Shown here one piece after another: positions 16,996 to 24,841 of a DNA stretch of 64,000 nt (position 1 is the stretch's first letter; every line of letters begins with the position of its first letter). The stretch covers positions 1-64,000 of the forward strand of contig CAVTFG010000006.1 in the NCBI GenBank assembly GCA_963734015.1, given 5' to 3'. The notes beneath the pieces are model-generated. The model worked only from the letters and a program-made list of their open reading frames with translations. It ran no database searches and was not told where the DNA came from. Made by a program: the position numbers and the translations under genes. Source of the stretch: JALZKA01 sp963734015 (GTDB lineage: Bacteria > Actinomycetota > Thermoleophilia > Solirubrobacterales > 70-9).

Positions 16996-17625
16996 CTACG
17001 GCTCGATCAGGCCCTTGCGGATCGCGTACCGAACGAGTTCGACGCGGTCGCGCATGCCCAGCTTGCGCATCGCGTTCGAGCGGTGGTTCTCGACCGTCTT
17101 CTCGGAGAGGTGGAGGATCTCCGCGATCTCCTTGTTGGTGTGCGCTTCCGCCACCAGCTTCACGACCTCCTGCTCGCGCGGGGTCAGGTCGTCGGAGCGC
17201 TCCGCGCCCTCGCCCAGGACGTCCTTGATCAGCGCCCGTTGTGCCGCGGGGGTGAGGAACGGCTCGCCCTTCTCGACCGCGCGGACCGCGGCCATCAGGT
17301 CGGCGTCGGCCTGCGCCTTCAGCACGTAGCCGGAGGCACCGGCCTTGAGCGCCTCGAACAGGTACCGGTCGTCGTCGTACATCGAGAGGATCAGGACCGA
17401 GACCTCGGGGACCTGCTCGCGGATCTCGCGGGTCGCCTGCAATCCGGTGAGCTTCGGCATCTTGACGTCCAGGATCGCCAGGTCCGGCTTCTCGCGGATC
17501 ACCATGTCGCGGGCCTCGGCGCCGTCCGACGCCTCGCCGATCACCTGAATGTCGGATTGGCGCTCGAGCAGCATGCGCACGCCGGAGCGGACGATGCCGT
17601 GGTCGTCCGCAATGACCACGCGCAT
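16996..17625 (-). CDS. NarL/LuxR-type response regulator
   Basis: 209 residues from ATG at 17625, four bases after the kinase stop. Receiver: VVIADDHGIVRSGVRM, phospho-acceptor Asp in PDLAILDVKMPKLTG, Lys in GYVLKAQADAD. C-terminal LuxR HTH: LTPREQEVVKLVAEAHTNKE and LHLSEKTVENHRSNAMRKLG. It pairs with the adjacent DesK/LiaS-type kinase. The stimulus is unknown and no target operon is evident. An upstream in-frame ATG (17691) would overlap the kinase 3' end and is less likely. Confidence 0.92.
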   Translation of the reverse strand: MRVVIADDHGIVRSGVRMLLERQSDIQVIGEASDGAEARDMVIREKPDLAILDVKMPKLTGLQATREIREQVPEVSVLILSMYDDDRYLFEALKAGASGYVLKAQADADLMAAVRAVEKGEPFLTPAAQRALIKDVLGEGAERSDDLTPREQEVVKLVAEAHTNKEIAEILHLSEKTVENHRSNAMRKLGMRDRVELVRYAIRKGLIEP

Positions 17626-17629
17626 CGGC

Positions 17630-18668
17630 TCAGAACCCCGGGTTTCGAGGGTGGGCAAGGTCGTCTCGTTCAATGCTGTCGCTTCCATCACCTTCCTCTA
17701 TCGGCACGCGGAGCCGAACCCTTGTGCCCACATCGGGCCGCGACTCGATTCGCAGGTCGCCGCCCACCAGCAGGGCACGCTCTCGCATGCCCCCCAGGCC
17801 CAGCCCGCGGCTCGTCTGATCGAACGTGAATCCACGCCCGTCGTCGGAGATCGTGAGCTCGGCGTGGCCGTTGTCGCGACTGAGGCGCACGAGCACGTTG
17901 TCGGCGCCGGCATGCTGCGCGGCGTTCGAGAGCGCCTCCTGGGCCACGCGGTAGAGCACGAGCTGCGCGTCCGCGGACAGGTCGCCGAAGTCCCCCTCGG
18001 ACTCGAACCCCGCCTGGATCCCGCTCGACCTGCTGAGCTCGTCGACGTTCCCCGCGAGGGCTGCCTTCAGGCCCAGGTCGTCGAGCGCGGTGGGTCGGAG
18101 CTGGCGTGCCAGCGCGAGCAGCTCCTCCATGGCCTGATTGGCCAGGGCCTTGGTCTCCTTGAGCTCCTTGGCCAGGTCGTGCGGCGAGCCTCCGCGAATG
18201 GCCTCCAGGCGCAGCAGAAGTCCGGTCAGCGACTGGTTGACCTCGTCGTGCAGGTCGCGGGCGATTCTGCGCGCGCTCCTGTTCCTGGGCGGCGAGCGCG
18301 GCGCTCGAGGTCCGCCGGCGCTCGGTCTCGAGGCGCTCCAGCATGCGCCGGAACGCGTGGTGGATGCGCTCCACCTCCTCGGGGCCGCCGAACTCGCCCG
18401 GCTCGGCGAGGTTGGCGCCGGGCCGCGAGAGGTCGGCCCGCTCCATCTCGTCCACGAGGCGCTCGAGCGGTCGGAACCGCCGCTGCAGGAGAAAGACGTT
18501 GACCAGCACGGTGAACGCGACGGCGAAGCCCAGGACCAGCGCGGCCTCGGGCTTGGTGGAGAGGTTGATCTCCGGATTCGCGGCGAGGCTCGCCGCGACG
18601 ACGGCGGCGATGATCAGCAGCAGGTTCACGATCAGGACCTGCGTCATCAGGTTGTTGCTGCGCCGCAT
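17630..18668 (-). CDS. Sensor histidine kinase, DesK/LiaS type (frameshifted)
   Basis: Two N-terminal membrane helices (about residues 9-30 and 42-61), a HAMP-like linker (RRFRPLERLVDEMERADLSR) and a coiled segment lead to the dimerisation motif. The frame breaks near 18264-18276, after QEQERA; the expected phospho-His motif IARDLHDEVNQSLTGLLLRL continues in another frame, followed by the HATPase (AQEALSNAAQHA, DDGRGF, GLGLGGMRERA). Restoring a GC dinucleotide in the gcgcgc run gives the conserved ERARRIARDLHDE. An assembly indel is the simplest reading. It is coupled to the response regulator four bases downstream. Confidence 0.85.
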
Positions 18669-18686
18669 ACCTGATGATTATGGGGT

Positions 18687-18740
18687 GTGAGGCGGAGCCG
18701 TTAGGCGAAGCCGAGCCCCGGCGTCGTTGAGCCGGCTTGT
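18687..18740 (+). repeat. Dispersed structured repeat, family A, copy A3
   Basis: GTGAGGCGGAG, small hairpin CC-GTTA-GG, CGAAGCCGAGCCCCG, then CCGGC-GTCGTTGA-GCCGG. Compared with copies A1/A2 the middle base pair of the second stem is swapped (C-G to G-C on both strands). It lies between the kinase start and htpX. Confidence 0.72.
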
Positions 18741-18855
18741 TATTGCGGCCGGTCTGGACCCCAGAGCGAATAGGTACTGGCCCCTATGCCCTGGGAGCGG
18801 CCGCCTGCGATCATTTGTCCAGGCATCGGAGAACCGAAGGAGACCCTGACCGAAC

Positions 18856-19716
18856 ATGACCACGACCCGTAGATCCAACTTCGCCGCGGCGTTCCGCACC
18901 ACGCTCTTGATGGCGACGCTGACCGGCCTGCTGGTCGTGATCGGCGCGCTGATCGGCGGCGCGAACACGGCGCTCCTGTTCCTCTTCATCGCCGCGGCGA
19001 TCAACCTCGGCGCCTGGTTCTTCTCGGACAAGGTCGCGCTCAAGATGAGCGGCGCGCAGCCGGTCACCGAGGAGCAGGCCCCCGGCCTCTACCAGATGGT
19101 CCGCGAGCTCTGCACGCGCGCCGACCTGCCGATGCCGAGCCTGCACGTGATCCCGCAGGAGCAGCCGAACGCGTTCGCCACCGGCCGCAACCCGAAGAAC
19201 TCGGCGGTGGCGGTCACCGCCGGGATCATGAAGCGCCTTTCCGAGGACGAGCTCCGCGGCGTCGTCGCCCACGAGCTCGCCCACATCCGCAACCGCGACG
19301 TGCTGATCCAGTCGATCGCGGCCACGATCGGCGGCGCGATCACCTACCTGGCGTACATGCTGATGTGGTTCGGCAGCGACGACGAGTCCCCGCTCGGCCT
19401 GATCGGCTCGCTGGCGCTGGTCATCCTGGCGCCGATCGCGGCGACGCTGATCCAAATGGCGGTCTCGCGCCAGCGCGAGTACTCCGCCGACGCGACGGGC
19501 GCCCAGATCTGCGGCAACCCCGAGTCGCTCGCGAGCGCGCTGCTGCGCCTCGAGGAGAGCGCCAAGGAGATTCCCATGCAGGTGAACCAGGCCGCGGAGC
19601 CGCTCTACATCGTGAAGCCCTTCTCGGGCGGCGGCATCGCGTCCCTGTTCTCGACCCACCCTCCGATCGAGGAGCGGGTCCGCCGGTTGCGCCAGATGCG
19701 CCCGGCGCTCGGCTAG
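18856..19716 (+). CDS. htpX: HtpX-type M48 membrane metalloprotease
   Basis: 286 residues. Two N-terminal membrane helices (about 16-34 and 38-56), then the zinc site VVAHELAHIRNRD (HExxH near residue 138) and the third ligand Glu in QREYSADATGA. Two more hydrophobic segments follow the HExxH. It removes misfolded membrane proteins in envelope stress. AAGGAG lies upstream of the ATG at 18856. A hairpin at 19745 closes the unit. Confidence 0.92.
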   Translation: MTTTRRSNFAAAFRTTLLMATLTGLLVVIGALIGGANTALLFLFIAAAINLGAWFFSDKVALKMSGAQPVTEEQAPGLYQMVRELCTRADLPMPSLHVIPQEQPNAFATGRNPKNSAVAVTAGIMKRLSEDELRGVVAHELAHIRNRDVLIQSIAATIGGAITYLAYMLMWFGSDDESPLGLIGSLALVILAPIAATLIQMAVSRQREYSADATGAQICGNPESLASALLRLEESAKEIPMQVNQAAEPLYIVKPFSGGGIASLFSTHPPIEERVRRLRQMRPALG

Positions 19717-19744
19717 GCACGAAGCAGCTCACATCGGATTCCTC

Positions 19745-19766
19745 GGGCCGGCCTCAGCGCCGGCCC
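19745..19766. terminator. Hairpin downstream of htpX
   Basis: GGGCCGGC-CTCAGC-GCCGGCCC, a perfect 8-bp stem 29 bases after the htpX stop, followed by a weak T-containing stretch (GACTCGTTTCC). A second hairpin, CGCCCCC-ACGGA-GGGGGCG, is at 19812-19830, just upstream of the next promoter. Confidence 0.55.
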
Positions 19767-19837
19767 GACTCGTTTCCGGGCTCCCTGTCGCGCTCGGAGT
19801 CCGTGCGGAAACGCCCCCACGGAGGGGGCGACCTTCG

Positions 19838-19856
19838 CTACACTTTCTGAAGTAAT
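19838..19856 (+). promoter_or_regulatory. Shared sulfur-gene promoter motif, copy 1
   Basis: CTACACTTTCTGAAGTAAT. It contains TACACT, a plausible -10 box, overlapped by the near-perfect palindrome ACTTTCTGAAGT (19842-19853). The same 19-mer with one change is found at 24823-24841 before cysM. The pair brackets the sulfur carrier system, suggesting one shared regulator. The start codon of the downstream gene is 39 bases on. Confidence 0.55.
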
Positions 19857-19891
19857 CCGGGAATCCCGATAGAGATTTGGAGTTTTACGCG

Positions 19892-21094
19892 TTGGCCACG
19901 GCTACGGAAGCGCTCGAGCAGATCAAGGAACGGGTCCAGATGGTGCCGGTTTCAAACGCCCGCGATGAGATCGAATCCGGCGTGCGCCTGGTCGACGTCC
20001 GCGAGCAGAACGAGTGGGATGAGTCGCACCTCGAGCGCGCGGTTCACGTCCCGCAGGCCGAGGTCGTGGAGCGGATCGATGAGCTCCACCCCGACCGCTC
20101 CCAGCGCCTCCTGCTCCATTGCCGCACCGACAACCGGTCGGCCCGCGTCGCGGACGACCTGCGCGAGCTCGGCTACGAGGACGTCGGCGTGATCCAGGGC
20201 GGCATCCTCGCCTGGGAGGACGCCGGGTACCCCGTGGTCAGCGCCAGCGGCCTGACGCCCGAGCAGCGCGACCGCTACTCGCGCCACACCCTGCTTCCGG
20301 AGATCGGGGTCGAGGGTCAGCTGAAGCTCCTCAACGCCAAGGTCCTATTGCTCGGCGCCGGCGGGCTCGGCTCGCCGACCGCCCTCTACCTGGCCGCCGC
20401 CGGCGTCGGCACGATCGGCATCGTCGACGACGACGTGGTCGACGCCTCCAACCTCCAGCGCCAGGTGATCCACACGACCGACCGGGTCGGCGTTGCCAAG
20501 ACGGCTTCGGCGCGGGTAGCAATCGAGGCTCTGAACCCCGACGTCGACGTGATCGAGCACAACCTCCGCCTCGACGCCTCGAACATCCTCGAGCTGATCG
20601 AGCCGTACGACATCATCGTCGACGGCGCCGACAACTTCCCGACGCGGTACCTGCTGAACGACGCCTCCGTGCGGTTGCGGAAGCCGGTGGTCTCGGCATC
20701 GATCCTCGGCTTCGAGGGGCAGATCTCGACCTTCATCCCGTACGACGGCCCCTGCTACCGCTGCCTCTATCCGACCCCGCCGCCGCCCGAGCTGGCGCCG
20801 AGCTGCGGCGCCAACGGCGTCCTCGGCGTGATGGCCGGACTGATGGGCCAGCTCCAGGCGAACGAGGTCGTGAAGCTCGCCGCCGGCATCGGCGATCCGC
20901 TGAACGGTCGCCTGCTCCTCTACGACTCGCTCGCCACGAGCTTCACGGAGCTCAAGGTCCGCCGCGATCCACACTGCCCGATCTGCGGCGACGACGCGCC
21001 CGAGATCGCGGCCGGGGACATGGGCAAGTTCCCCGACTACGAGCTTTTCTGTGGGGCGCCGGCCCGCGAGCCGTCGCCCGAGCCCGTCGCCTGA
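19892..21094 (+). CDS. Rhodanese-ThiF fusion, MoeZ-like sulfur carrier adenylyl/sulfurtransferase
   Basis: 400 residues from TTG 19892, preceded by GGAG nine bases upstream (an upstream TTG at 19877 lacks this). Unusually, the rhodanese domain is N-terminal: VRLVDVREQNEWDESHLERA, with active-site Cys in LLLHCRTDNRS. The E1-like ThiF/MoeB domain follows: TLLPEIGVEGQLKLLNAKVL, LLGAGGLGSPTALYLAAAGV, DDDVVDASNLQRQ, and paired zinc cysteines CYRCLYP and CPICGDD. In mycobacterial MoeZ the order is ThiF then rhodanese. It should activate the CysO tail and load it with sulfur; cysO follows after 20 bases. Confidence 0.88.
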   Translation: MATATEALEQIKERVQMVPVSNARDEIESGVRLVDVREQNEWDESHLERAVHVPQAEVVERIDELHPDRSQRLLLHCRTDNRSARVADDLRELGYEDVGVIQGGILAWEDAGYPVVSASGLTPEQRDRYSRHTLLPEIGVEGQLKLLNAKVLLLGAGGLGSPTALYLAAAGVGTIGIVDDDVVDASNLQRQVIHTTDRVGVAKTASARVAIEALNPDVDVIEHNLRLDASNILELIEPYDIIVDGADNFPTRYLLNDASVRLRKPVVSASILGFEGQISTFIPYDGPCYRCLYPTPPPPELAPSCGANGVLGVMAGLMGQLQANEVVKLAAGIGDPLNGRLLLYDSLATSFTELKVRRDPHCPICGDDAPEIAAGDMGKFPDYELFCGAPAREPSPEPVA

Positions 21095-21114
21095 CCCGGT
21101 AGCTTCCCGCCTCG

Positions 21115-21396
21115 ATGCCGAGCGCGACCGTGAAGATCCCGCCCGTCCTGCGTCCCCAGACCGGGGGCGAGGCGGCGGTCAGCGCCGACGGGTCGACCGT
21201 CGGCGACGTCCTGAAAGCCGTGGTCGAGGCCCATCCCGACACGCGTGAGCAGCTCTTCGCCGGCGAAAACGACCTGAACCGTTACGTCAACATCTACCTG
21301 AACGACGAGGACGTTCGCGTTCTCGATGGCCTCGAGACCGCGATCGACGACGGCGACACCGTTGTCATCCTGCCGGCGATGGCCGGCGGCTCCTGA
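21115..21396 (+). CDS. cysO: CysO-like ubiquitin-fold sulfur carrier
   Basis: 93 residues. Strong similarity to mycobacterial CysO: TVKIPPVLRPQTGGEAAVSA, NRYVNIYLNDEDVRVLDGL, AIDDGDTVVILPAMAGG. The thiocarboxylated Gly-Gly tail donates sulfur to O-phosphoserine on CysM. Here the protein ends GGS, one residue beyond Gly-Gly, so the tail would need trimming before activation. The stop codon TGA (21394-21396) is inside repeat A4, which appears to have supplied the terminal Ser-stop. It follows the rhodanese-ThiF gene by 20 bases, presumably as one operon. Confidence 0.85.
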   Translation: MPSATVKIPPVLRPQTGGEAAVSADGSTVGDVLKAVVEAHPDTREQLFAGENDLNRYVNIYLNDEDVRVLDGLETAIDDGDTVVILPAMAGGS

Positions 21397-21450
21397 GGCG
21401 GAGCGCCGAAGGCTCGAAGACGAAGCTCCGCCGTTGTTGAGGCGGCTTAT
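21393..21450 (+). repeat. Dispersed structured repeat, family A, copy A4
   Basis: CTGAGGCGGAG, variable hairpin GCC-GAA-GGC with a slightly longer arm, GACGAAGCTCCG, then CCGCC-GTTGTTGA-GGCGG and CTTAT. The most divergent copy in its middle. It overlaps the 3' end of cysO and runs up to the convergent ABC ATPase gene. Confidence 0.7.
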
Positions 21451-21455
21451 CCAGG

Positions 21456-22271
21456 CTAGGTACCCAGGACGAGGCCCAGGAAGCGCTTCGTGCGCTCCTC
21501 CCGCGGGTTGGCGAGGATCTCGTGCGGCTCGCCGTGCTCGACGATCACGCCGTCGTCCATGAAGATGACCTCGTCCGCGACGCCGCGCGCGAACCCCATC
21601 TCGTGGGTGACGACGAGCATCGTCATCCCCTCCTCGGCCAGCTCCTGCATCACGTCGAGCACCTCCTTGACCAGCTCCGGGTCGAGCGCCGAGGTGACCT
21701 CGTCGAACAGCATCACGTGCGGTTCCATCGCCAGGGCCCGCGCGATCGCGACCCGCTGCTGCTGACCGCCGGAGAGACGATCCGGGTACTCGTGCAGCTT
21801 GTCGGCCAGCCCGACCCGCGCGAGCAACGCCTCCGACTTCGCTTTCGCCTCCTCGTCGGAGCGCTCGAGCACCTTCTCCTGCGCGAGCGCGACGTTCTCG
21901 AGCGCCGACTTGTGCGGGAACAGGTTGAACTGCTGGAACACCATGCCGACGCGGCGCCGCGTGTAGTCGCGGTCCCCGCTGGACTTGGCGCCGGCCCCCG
22001 TGATCTCCTTCCCCTCGAGGAAGATCCGGCCTTCGTTCGGCGGTTCGAGCAGGTTGATGCACCGAAGCAGCGTGGACTTGCCCGATCCGCTCGGCCCGAT
22101 GACGCAGGTGACAGTGCCGCGGTCCACCTCCAGATCAATGCCCTTGAGGACCCTGAGACTGCCGAATCGTTTCTGGATGCCCTCGAGCTTGAGGATCGAG
22201 CCGCCCTCGTTGACGGCGTCGCCGGGGAGCGCTGTCGTGGGCTCGGTCACGGGAAGTGCCTCGTCGCCCAT
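21456..22271 (-). CDS. Polar amino acid ABC transporter ATPase
   Basis: About 271 residues from ATG 22271; a further-upstream in-frame start would overlap the permease by 60 bases. Walker A GPSGSGKSTLLR, Q-loop QQFNLFPHKSALENV, signature LSGGQQQRVAIARAL, Walker B HVMLFDEVTSALDPEL, and His in VVTHEMGFARGVAD. GlnQ/HisP-type. The N-terminus carries a non-conserved acidic extension (TEPTTALPGDAVNEGG). With the permease and binding protein it forms a complete importer; the substrate is not predictable. Confidence 0.9.
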   Translation of the reverse strand: MGDEALPVTEPTTALPGDAVNEGGSILKLEGIQKRFGSLRVLKGIDLEVDRGTVTCVIGPSGSGKSTLLRCINLLEPPNEGRIFLEGKEITGAGAKSSGDRDYTRRRVGMVFQQFNLFPHKSALENVALAQEKVLERSDEEAKAKSEALLARVGLADKLHEYPDRLSGGQQQRVAIARALAMEPHVMLFDEVTSALDPELVKEVLDVMQELAEEGMTMLVVTHEMGFARGVADEVIFMDDGVIVEHGEPHEILANPREERTKRFLGLVLGT

Positions 22272-22272
22272 C

Positions 22273-23073
22273 CTAAGCGCCCACCATTCCGGTCGGAGCG
22301 GGGCCTGGCTGCAGCTCCTCGCCGCCTCCACCGCCGCGCTGCGTCTTTGTTTGGTCGCGCGCGATCAACCAGTCGATCAGCCTGGCGAGCGGGATCGTGA
22401 CGAGCAGGAACAGGATTGCTCCCAGCGTCAGCGCCGACCCATTGATGTTGAGCGTCTGGTAGTCGAAACCTGCCTGGACGACCTCGATCAGGCCGAGGAA
22501 GCTCACGAGCGATGTGTCCTTCATCAGTGCGATGTAGTCGTTGAGGAGGGGCGGGATCACCTTGCGGACGGCCTGCGGAACGACCACGGACCGCATGGAC
22601 TGGCCGTGGCTCATGCCAAGCGATCGCGCCGCCTCCATCTGACCGCGCGGCACCGCCTCGATCCCGGCCCGGTAGACCTCCGCCATGTAGGCGCCGTAGG
22701 TGATGGTGAGGGCAATGACCCCGTACCAGAAGGGGCTTGGTTGCCCCAACCACTCAGGAACGCCGATTGACCTCGGAATCAGCTCGCCGCCGACGGGCGC
22801 GGAAGCGGAGCTGAGGAACCCCGAGACGAGCAGGAGCACCAGCAGGAGAGGGATGCCGCGGAACACGTCGATGTAGGCAATGACGAGCCAGCGCACCGGC
22901 GCCAACGGCCGTCCGGGAAGCTGCCTGAGCACCGCGAGCACCAAGCCCCATACCAGCGAAAGAACCCCGGCGAGGATCGAGAGCTTCAGCGTGTACCAGA
23001 ACCCGTCGAGCACGGGTCCGAGCTCGTCGATCATCCGCCCGAAATCGAAGTAGTACTCGAGAATGAAGTCCAT
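22273..23073 (-). CDS. Polar amino acid ABC transporter permease
   Basis: 266 residues, HisM/GlnP type. Membrane helices near 20-50, 65-90, 113-135, 180-200 and 215-240. The cytoplasmic EAA loop is GIEAVPRGQMEAARSLGMSH. Only one permease gene is present, so a homodimer is likely. A Gly-rich C-terminal tail (RGGGGGEELQPGP) is unusual. Its stop is next to the ATPase start. Confidence 0.9.
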   Translation of the reverse strand: MDFILEYYFDFGRMIDELGPVLDGFWYTLKLSILAGVLSLVWGLVLAVLRQLPGRPLAPVRWLVIAYIDVFRGIPLLLVLLLVSGFLSSASAPVGGELIPRSIGVPEWLGQPSPFWYGVIALTITYGAYMAEVYRAGIEAVPRGQMEAARSLGMSHGQSMRSVVVPQAVRKVIPPLLNDYIALMKDTSLVSFLGLIEVVQAGFDYQTLNINGSALTLGAILFLLVTIPLARLIDWLIARDQTKTQRGGGGGEELQPGPAPTGMVGA

Positions 23074-23096
23074 CTCTCTCCTGTCCTTGGAAAGCG

Positions 23097-23149
23097 AAGG
23101 GGCGCCTTGCGGCGCCCCTTCTCAGCTCACGTCGGCGCCTTCAAGGCGC
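23097..23149 (-). terminator. Two tandem hairpins between binding-protein and permease genes
   Basis: AAGGGGCGCC-TTGC-GGCGCCCCTT (23097-23120), a perfect 10-bp stem, and next to it GCGCCTT-C-AAGGCGC (23135-23149). Such hairpins after a binding-protein gene usually cause partial termination or protect the upstream message, giving more binding protein than permease. The T run is weak. Confidence 0.5.
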
Positions 23150-23158
23150 ACGCTATAG

Positions 23159-24026
23159 CTAGTCGTCGGTCAGCAGCGGGTTCGGATCGCCGCTGGCGAC
23201 CGACGGCGGCGGGGCCGTGCCGAAGTACTTCTCGTACAGCTCGTCCACGGTCCCGTCCTCCTTCAGCTCTGCGAGCGCACCGTTGATCGCCTCGCGGAGG
23301 CCATCGTTGTCGGGCGCGACCGAGAAGCCGTAGAGCTCGTCCGTCCGGATCTCCTCGACGATCTCCATACCACCCTGCTTCTCGACCGCGTCGGCCGCGA
23401 CCGGCTGGTCGATGATCGTCGCATCGACCTGGCCCGTGACGAGAGCCGTGATCGCGTCGGGGCCCTGTGGGAACCCGCGGACCTCGGCGGCATTGGTCTG
23501 GTCGTTGGCGTACGCCTCGCCGGTGGTCCCGTCCTGGGCGCCGACGATCGTGTCACGCCAGATCGGCGACCGAGGCGATGTCCGAGTCCTCCGTGACCAG
23601 CAATGCCTGCTGCGCTTCGTAATGCGGATCGGTGAAGTCGACGACGCGCTCGCGCTCTGGCAGGATCGTCGAGGAAACAACTGCCGTGTCGAACAGCCCG
23701 TTCGCCGTATCGCGGAAGACCGCGGCGAAGTTCGTGTTCGAGTACTCGGGGTCCGGGTACCCGATCTTCTCGGCGATCGCGTTGAAGAGCTCGATCTCGT
23801 AGCCCGTGAAGTCCGGGTCTTCCGGAGTCCCGATCAGGAACGGCGGGTACGGGGCGTCCGTTCCGACCGTAAGCACGCCCTCCTGGATCGTTTCGAAGTC
23901 GCCCGAGGCGGTCGTCTCCTCGGTCGTCGCGTCGTCGTCATCGTCGTCGCCGCAGCCCGCCACGAGTGCGGTCGCGAACAGGGCCGCGATCATCGCGATC
24001 ACGAGCCAGAGCCGGGTTCCTCTCAT
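23159..24026 (-). CDS. Amino acid ABC transporter substrate-binding lipoprotein (frameshifted)
   Basis: Starts MRGTRLWLVIAMIAALFATA at 24026, with lipobox LVAGC. Family-3 solute-binding protein: VLTVGTDAPYPPFLIG, FTGYEIELFNAIAEKIGY, RERVVDFTDPHYEAQQALLV. The first frame ends at a TGA (23553-23555) after SVADLA; the rest (DTIVGAQDGTTGEAYANDQT, then GFPQGPDAITALVTGQVDA and VDELYEKYFGT) continues in another frame. Removing one base gives SVADLADTIVGAQ, so an indel is likely. First gene of the transporter unit. Confidence 0.85.
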
Positions 24027-24095
24027 CCTGGTACTTCCTCCTGAGTCAGTGCGAGAGGGCCGGGGGGCACTCCCGTGGGCCACGACGATATCCGG

Positions 24096-24713
24096 TCAGG
24101 CCGCCGCGAGGGTGTCGCGAAGCGCGGCGACAAGCAACTCCCGCGCGCGCTCACGCTCCATCGCGCCCGCCAGCCAGCGGTTGCAGAGCCCGTCGACGAG
24201 CGTGATCAGGACCTCGGCCGCCTGTTTCGGATCGATGCCGGCGCGAATCGAGCCGTCGTCTATCCCGCGGCTGATCGCGTCGGCCACGGTCGCGCTCCAC
24301 CCCTCGGTCACCCTCTTCACGTCCTCGCGCAGCTCGGCCTCGAAGACGGCTGTCGCCGACACCTCGCCCCAGACGATCGCGTTGTCGCGCACGGCGCGCG
24401 CCTCGTCGAGCTCGGCCAGGAGCGCCGCCTCGACGGCCTCGTATCCGGACATCCCACCGGAGTCGGCGCGGAGCGCCGCGGAGGGGGCCTTGTCGCTCGC
24501 GCGCTCCAGGGCGGCGCGGATCAGTCCCTGACGGCTTGCGAAGTGGTAGTAGAGGAGCGGGGGAGAGACGCCGGCCTCGGAGGCGACCTCCTCGACCCGC
24601 AGCCCGCGCACGCCGCTGCGGGCGATCACGCGGGCGGCGGCCGTCAGGATCGCCTCACGCCGCTCGCCGCCGCCGCCGTTTTCCGCTGCCGTGCCGCTGC
24701 TTCCCTTCGCCAT
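24096..24713 (-). CDS. TetR-family transcriptional regulator
   Basis: 205 residues from ATG 24713. N-terminal HTH: REAILTAAARVIARSGVRGL, VEEVASEAGVSPPLLYYHFA. The C-terminal domain is a typical helical ligand-binding region and ends LVDGLCNRWLAGAMERERA. An upstream extension of the frame overlaps repeat A5 and cysM antisense and is rejected. It is upstream of the amino-acid transporter on the same strand and divergent from cysM. Target and ligand unknown. Confidence 0.85.
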   Translation of the reverse strand: MAKGSSGTAAENGGGGERREAILTAAARVIARSGVRGLRVEEVASEAGVSPPLLYYHFASRQGLIRAALERASDKAPSAALRADSGGMSGYEAVEAALLAELDEARAVRDNAIVWGEVSATAVFEAELREDVKRVTEGWSATVADAISRGIDDGSIRAGIDPKQAAEVLITLVDGLCNRWLAGAMERERARELLVAALRDTLAAA

Positions 24714-24768
24714 CGCCGGGCCGATACTTTCAAAGCGCGACCCCGCACGCCCGCCCCTCCGCTGCAGA

Positions 24769-24823
24769 CCAGCCGCCTCAACAACGGCGGGGCTCGGCTT
24801 CGCCCTGACGGGCTCCGCCTCAC
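24769..24823 (-). repeat. Dispersed structured repeat, family A, copy A5
   Basis: Minus-strand reading: GTGAGGCGGAG, hairpin CCC-GTCA-GGG, CGAAGCCGAGCCCCG, CCGCC-GTTGTTGA-GGCGG. Its end touches the shared promoter motif of cysM and it lies between that gene and tetR. Confidence 0.75.
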
Positions 24824-24841
24824 TACACTTCCTGAAGTAAT
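24823..24841 (+). promoter_or_regulatory. Shared sulfur-gene promoter motif, copy 2
   Basis: CTACACTTCCTGAAGTAAT, identical to 19838-19856 except for one base. Here the palindrome ACTTC-CT-GAAGT (24827-24838) is perfect. The -10-like TACACT is only about ten bases before the ATG at 24840, so the cysM message may be leaderless or nearly so. Confidence 0.55.

Noticed and set aside
24075..24839. Long upstream extension of cysM
   Set aside because: Antisense to tetR, no family similarity, and the conserved cysteine synthase N-terminus begins after 24840.
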